Shown one piece after another: positions 59,267 through 64,000 of a stretch of 64,000 nt of DNA (position 1 is the first letter of the stretch; each line of letters begins with the position of its first letter). The stretch covers positions 22,569,106 through 22,633,105 of the forward strand of contig CM037842.1 of assembly GCA_021234535.1 (NCBI GenBank), read 5' to 3'. The position numbers were made by a program, and so were the translations under genes. The notes beneath the pieces were generated by a model, which was not told the DNA's origin, made no database searches, and was given only the letters and a program-made list of their open reading frames with translations. The DNA is from Stichopus chloronotus (Eukaryota; Echinodermata; Holothuroidea; Aspidochirotida; Stichopodidae).

Positions 59267-61526
59267 GTGATTCCCCAATCAGACCAATTATGCAGATTCA
59301 GATCTTGATAAGGTCCTTGTTATAACATGTAGATCATAGTCTGATATTAAAGAGGGCATAATCATTGTCATGATGATCTGTCAATCCACTTTTGGAACTA
59401 ACTTTTGTAACAAATAAAAATTCTGAATGATACATAAACTAGCAGCAGCAGCTATTGTACCTTAAACCTGATCCATTGATTGCACATCAAAGGTATATGT
59501 CAAAACAAATTGATCTTCTAATAAAATAGTGTCTTAAAGGTATTGCTTGTTTGCTTATTCTTGTTTAGGTTTAGTTCAACATACATCATGATGATGATTC
59601 ACGTTTCTCACTAAGAAACACTTCTCAGTATGTGTTGCACTAATTTACTACAAATTTAAGATTTTGCAAACTTGCAAATTACAACTTCAGTCCATTTTCC
59701 AACAAACACTGTTATGACAGGGTGGTAACTTACAGTCGCATCTTAATGATACAAGGACCCCCCTAATAAAAGCCTGTATGTTTAGTCACAATCCAGACCG
59801 GATATCAATCTGTGCATGCCTATTGACACACTAGAGCCCTATGTCTTCACTTCTTTATCATAGCAAGCAAACAACACAGCATCAAGTCACAATATATCAG
59901 TAAATGCACACTAAATGGACTTAAAAACACAACCTCAACAAACTTACACTGAAGTAATGAGCAATTGCTCAATGATAAGGAGCAGTAAAGTTAAACAATC
60001 CTAATGATACAGACATTTAACGTACTCTTCCGTGCAAACTGAAAATATTTCCCATCACTGTTAGGAAGACATTTCTGGTTGTTCACCTTAGGAAAAGTAT
60101 TCCCCAAAGAAAAAAAACTAGTCAGGATTCATGGCCAACCTTTTAGAAAGTCCGCAATTAATTATTGTAACTATAGTGACATTATATGTACACCAAATTT
60201 GGCTGCAATGATTTGGATCTGTGGCCTATGGGCAAGGTTGCTATAGCACAGTACATGCAACACTGCAAAACCATTCCATTCAAGGTAACATGCACCCACT
60301 GCTAGTCAATGCAATCATTTGCAACATATCACAAAATAAAGTGTAACTTGAAGTCAGTTCTATTTAAATCAAACTTGATCGGATTTCAACAGCAAACTCT
60401 CCCTCTGAAGTTAATATTATTCTTAATTGGACATCAGCAGCCAGTCAGTTCAATATTACAGATATATCTCTGCATCAATAAAACTCATTTAAAATCTTCC
60501 ATCTGCAATAGCAACACAAACACTGCCATGCATTTCAGGGCAATGTAGTGTGCCATTATGACAGGACAATGAACTCAAAGACACACTGAGTGAGTTGCCA
60601 GTAAGACAAGATGAGACAGATGTTTTGTGTCATGATCTTTCAGGTAATTCAAACACACACAGAAGGACACAAAATGACCATTATACAAATGCAAAATATA
60701 CATTAATAGTAGACCTTCACTAGTCTGTGTCACACGATCAGATCATTCTGTGTGGCATTTATGGTACTGGAGCTGTATCTCTTGACCTAATGATCACATG
60801 GTCAAATGCTTCCACAAAGTTGTCAGTGACTATAAATTCAGAGCTTTTACTTTTGTATTGTTATATCCCACTGCACTTAATATCCATCCCAGGCAAATGA
60901 AAACAGTAATTGCCCAAAAACATTAGTTGCTTTATGAGAAATATGACAAATGAGAAGAAAATCATACCTTAGACAGTAGAAACCCAAGAAATTGAAGACT
61001 AAAATGGCATAATGTTGCACTCTCATTAAAGAATTGAAAAGTTACAATATTTCCTACTATTCTTTATTTGCTAAAAGAAATATTTCACTTACAAAAATTC
61101 TTAAATGAGAGAGTTTACTTTTTACAGTAACCACTTCAAACTCTACACCATCATCTTGATCATTTTTCAAAATATTGCTAAGGAAATCTCTAGCCAAGCA
61201 AAAGTATCCACGTGCCTCAAAATTGCAGAATGTCATGTAACAACAGCATATTGCTACAATTAATGTTTGTCGATTTGAAATTCAAGCACTTACTTTACCT
61301 TGAAATTTGACACTAGCCAAATATTTAGATTGGGTTTAGTTGATCTATTGACACTAAAAATGATATACAAATTAAGATCACATCTCTTACATAATTATGA
61401 TGTTTCTTTTAATACAGTCAAGATATAAAAAGGACACTCCAGCATGTCTGTTCTATATCACAGATTTACCATAATGCAAGTAACCACAATGAAATCACCA
61501 CAACTTACTGTTTCCCCACAACTCAC

Positions 61527-61950
61527 TGGTGTGGGTATTCACGAGTGACTATACTTACCCCTTGCCACACTACTGCATCAGTTTGACCTATGCTCTACTA
61601 ACCTCGAAGTCAATTCTGACACCGCGCCCTCTAAGGCCTAGCTCGCCCTCGTAGGACTGAGCGAGGTGCTCAACGTAAGCGGACAAAACCTTGAACACTT
61701 ACCTGAGAGCGGGATCCACGAAAGCCACCAAGGCGTCGCCCGCGTGCCGACGCACGGGGGGACCATCCCCCCGCTGCACCTCCCGCGACGACTGCACTCG
61801 GGCCCCCCCTGAGCCTCCAGCTCGCCGTTCCCCAGACGAAAAAAAAAAAGGTTTTTCCTTGTCTCTTTTTTTTTTGATTTACAATAGGAGATATATACAC
61901 TATGTACAAGAGGGGAAAACCCTCGCTCCTCCGAGGGGAACCAGTAACCA
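61527..61950 (-). repeat. GC-rich repeat, putative DIRS-like 3' end
   Basis: Starts with the same ctggtgtggg-attcacgagtgactatacttac block as 58745, then a strongly GC-rich patch (61685-61840) with long G and C runs, then poly(A)/poly(T) runs. On the minus strand the GC patch ends in ccgctctcag|gtaagtgttc, a donor-like junction. The open minus frame here (ending FVDPALR-like or the longer frame from 62030) looks like the tail of an element ORF, but I cannot prove it. Confidence 0.45.
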
Positions 61951-61954
61951 TGAA

Positions 61955-62300
61955 CTAGAAAGCCAAAAGGCTTAGTGATTCCTTGCCTCATGATATATAT
62001 TGTAACAAACATGAATCGCCCACATGACAAGCATGAGATCCCACACAGTTATCCTACTTGAGATACCATCTTAGTAAGGTCAAAACCTTTTGAAATCTCG
62101 TGACCCAAAATGACCTTTCACCTCCACTTAAAACAATAGGGATCACCTACCCTATATGGCCATCAACATGCTTAATATGAACAATTCACAAACTAAGTAT
62201 AAGATCCCTCTTATTTATCACCCTTAAAATATCATGCATACAAGGTTTTGACCTTTTGTCACCCCAAATAACCTTTGACCTACACAAACATGAGAAAACT
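61955..62300 (+). repeat. TGACCT tandem-unit element, cluster 5, with left-end hairpin
   Basis: The hairpin agccaaaaggct (61961-61972) and gattccttgc (61977-61986) match the left end of cluster 2. It continues through catgacaagcatgagatcc into two to three units with tgacctttcacctccac and tgacctac-type half-sites. The right end is not seen. Confidence 0.75.
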
Positions 62301-62642
62301 CCCAAACATATGATGCTGCAGGGGAACAAATTATATTTTGTCGTGTCTAATAACTTGATAAAAAGGTAAACATGTTTATTTAATCAAAATTATAGCACTT
62401 TATTTTGTCGAGTTACAGCTATTAGTGGCAGCTTTTTCATATTTGATTTTTTGGCATGATGCCCTTCCCAATGGCTATGAGGTCCTTGAAAGTTAGCAAA
62501 AACTGATATTCCTATTAAACAAGAATCTAGCATGACTTGCAATTTTGCCTTTAGTCTACAGTACTTAAAGACACAACACACAGTACAAGTTTCCCTGGTT
62601 TGATACACAGTAGTCATTTGTTTAAAGCTTACCTGAACTACT

Positions 62643-62993
62643 GTAAAGTGAAATAGGGCGTTTAGAATACACCAACATGGCATACAAAGAAATTCGACTT
62701 AACCATTGTTAAACCATTCAGTCTCATCAATAAATATCTGTCAAAGCTTCATCTCCTCAAAACATTATGCATGTGATGAGTAACGGATGCATCATTTGAA
62801 TTTTAAAAAGTTTGGTCGAACAAATTATTGTTGAGCAACAAATAGCTAAATTTCTGATCTGTGAGAATCTTATTCCTTGAAAATAAGGCTACTGTAATTT
62901 GTTATTTTGAATAATCTATCATGCTTTGTCCACAAATAATGGTTTTAAAAATATGGTTGTTTTCTGTAAAACAAACGCCCTATTTCCCTTTAA
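62643..62993 (+). mobile_element. TTAA-flanked MITE, copy 3
   Basis: gtgaaatagggcgtttagaa at the left (outer bases decayed) and aaacgccctatttcccttt with TTAA at 62990-62993 at the right. The interior matches copy 2, including gcatgtgatgagtaacgg. Confidence 0.85.
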
Positions 62994-63484
62994 GGGCTAA
63001 ACAGAGACACTGGTTATACAGTAAATGGTTAAGTCCATTGAGCACCTGGCTCAACAGACTGTATGATTTATTCTGGACATTGTGGTTTCTACTGGCAGTC
63101 AACTGTGATAAATTATGTCAGATAACAGTGACCAATTTGAACAGAGGGGGGTCAGTTACAATTTGATTCATTCAATTAAGCAATCACAGTTCATGCACGC
63201 TCAAGGGTATTTGATCCAAATGATCAGTAACTTAGTTTTTTTTATAAAGCTAATAACCCGTGGTATATTTAATCAATTCCAATTTACAATTCATGCATGC
63301 TCACATGTCCTTATGAGGATAGTGGCAGGTTTGCCAAATAATAATCTTTGATACCAAATTTAATGTTGTCTTCATCTTTTCTTTATGGTTATCGAAGAGA
63401 CTATGTTGGTATGTCCTAAAAGAAGTTCTCAAATCAACAAGAAGATTCTACATTACAAGTTTAAATTCACTAGAAGGACCGTTC

Positions 63485-64000
63485 TTTAAATATTGTAGAT
63501 TCAAGTTTTTCACATTTTGACCTCCCATGACCCCAAATGACCTTTCACCTCTGCCAAAAAAAAATAAGGATCATCTACTCGATATGGGCAATCCACACGC
63601 TAACTATGAGATCTCTCACATTTACCGTTCTGGAGATACCGTGTTTACAAGCAATTTTCACGGTATTTACCTTTTGACCTCTGGTAACCCTTGTACTCGA
63701 TAAGATACACCTACCCACTTCATATGACATCTGCTCAAGCTTCTCTTCTTGAGATATCGTGTTTACATGGTTTTCACAATTTGACCCCTGTTGACCCCAA
63801 ATGACCTTTGACCTCCACTGAAAACAATAGGGTTCCTTTACTCAACATGGTGCAACTACATACTAAACATGAGATTTCCACAAGCTTCCTTTCTTGAGAT
63901 ATCGTGTTTACAAGGTTTTCACAATTTGACCCCTGTTGACCCCAAATGACCTTTGACCTCCACCAAAAACAATAGGGATCATCTACTCAATAAGGGCAAC
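63485..64000 (+). repeat. TGACCT tandem-unit element, cluster 6, runs off the right edge
   Basis: At least four units of about 130-140 bp (cttgagatatcgtgtttaca at 63750 and 63894), the last two nearly identical and therefore younger or homogenised. Cut by the window end. Confidence 0.85.

Larger units (their letters stand above)
45247..64000 (-). other. Region upstream of the first visible receptor exon
   Basis: 18.7 kb without a recognised exon. It is either a long intron or, less likely, 5' flank, because the Ig1 exon begins with an acceptor in phase 1 and no signal-peptide exon was found. It contains LINE, foldback, MITE, DIRS-end and tandem-unit repeats, each listed. The AT-rich stretches 47.4-49.5, 52.4-53.5, 53.9-58.7 and 59.3-61.5 kb show nothing I can name. 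Confidence 0.55.

Noticed and set aside
61638..62030. 130-codon minus-strand frame as a host gene
   Set aside because: It mixes a GC-rich repeat with a poly(A)/poly(T) run (translated as Lys or Phe strings) and the left end of tandem cluster 5; it is not a gene.

Overview
This is an animal genomic window: AT-rich, intron-dominated and full of interspersed repeats. One gene is clearly readable. It runs on the minus strand from 45246 down to about 2630 and encodes the C-terminal part of a single-pass immunoglobulin-superfamily membrane receptor. Eight exons can be placed with exact splice sites: four Ig modules, one FN3 module, a 21-nt microexon, a second divergent FN3-like module, and a transmembrane exon. 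The seven internal introns are all phase 1. Joining the exons leaves the frame open for 647 codons. The signal peptide and any more N-terminal domains lie beyond the right edge or were not recognised.

The repeats suggest a marine invertebrate deuterostome, probably an echinoderm. The evidence is DIRS-like tyrosine-recombinase remnants, a large foldback element of the kind first described in sea urchins (TU family), and tandem units rich in TGACCT. The species is not determinable from sequence alone.

Layout on the plus strand: 1-2629, 3' side of the gene, no recognised exon. 2633-2796, TM exon. 8492-8752, FN3-like 2. 10296-10316, microexon. 15166-15450, FN3-1. 19976-20296, 31061-31372, 32500-32778 and 44947-45246, Ig modules. 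The introns hold six clusters (four of them inside the gene) of a roughly 140-bp tandem unit, one with well-defined inverted ends, a tRNA-like pseudogene, a pogo/Tigger-type TIR element, a TTAA-flanked 350-bp MITE, a hairpin element with 16-bp repeats, and a GC-rich broken DIRS-like element with inverted end repeats. Right of 45246 there is no recognised exon. That part holds a broken LINE reverse transcriptase (46.6-47.3 kb), a 2-kb foldback element (50.3-52.4 kb), two more MITE copies, a GC-rich repeat at 61.5-61.95 kb, and further tandem clusters that run off the right edge.

The most unusual signal is in the tandem units. Each carries up to four TGACCT nuclear-receptor half-sites spaced 4, 4 and 1, so a mobile repeat is spreading ready-made DR4/DR4/DR1 arrays through the introns of this receptor gene.
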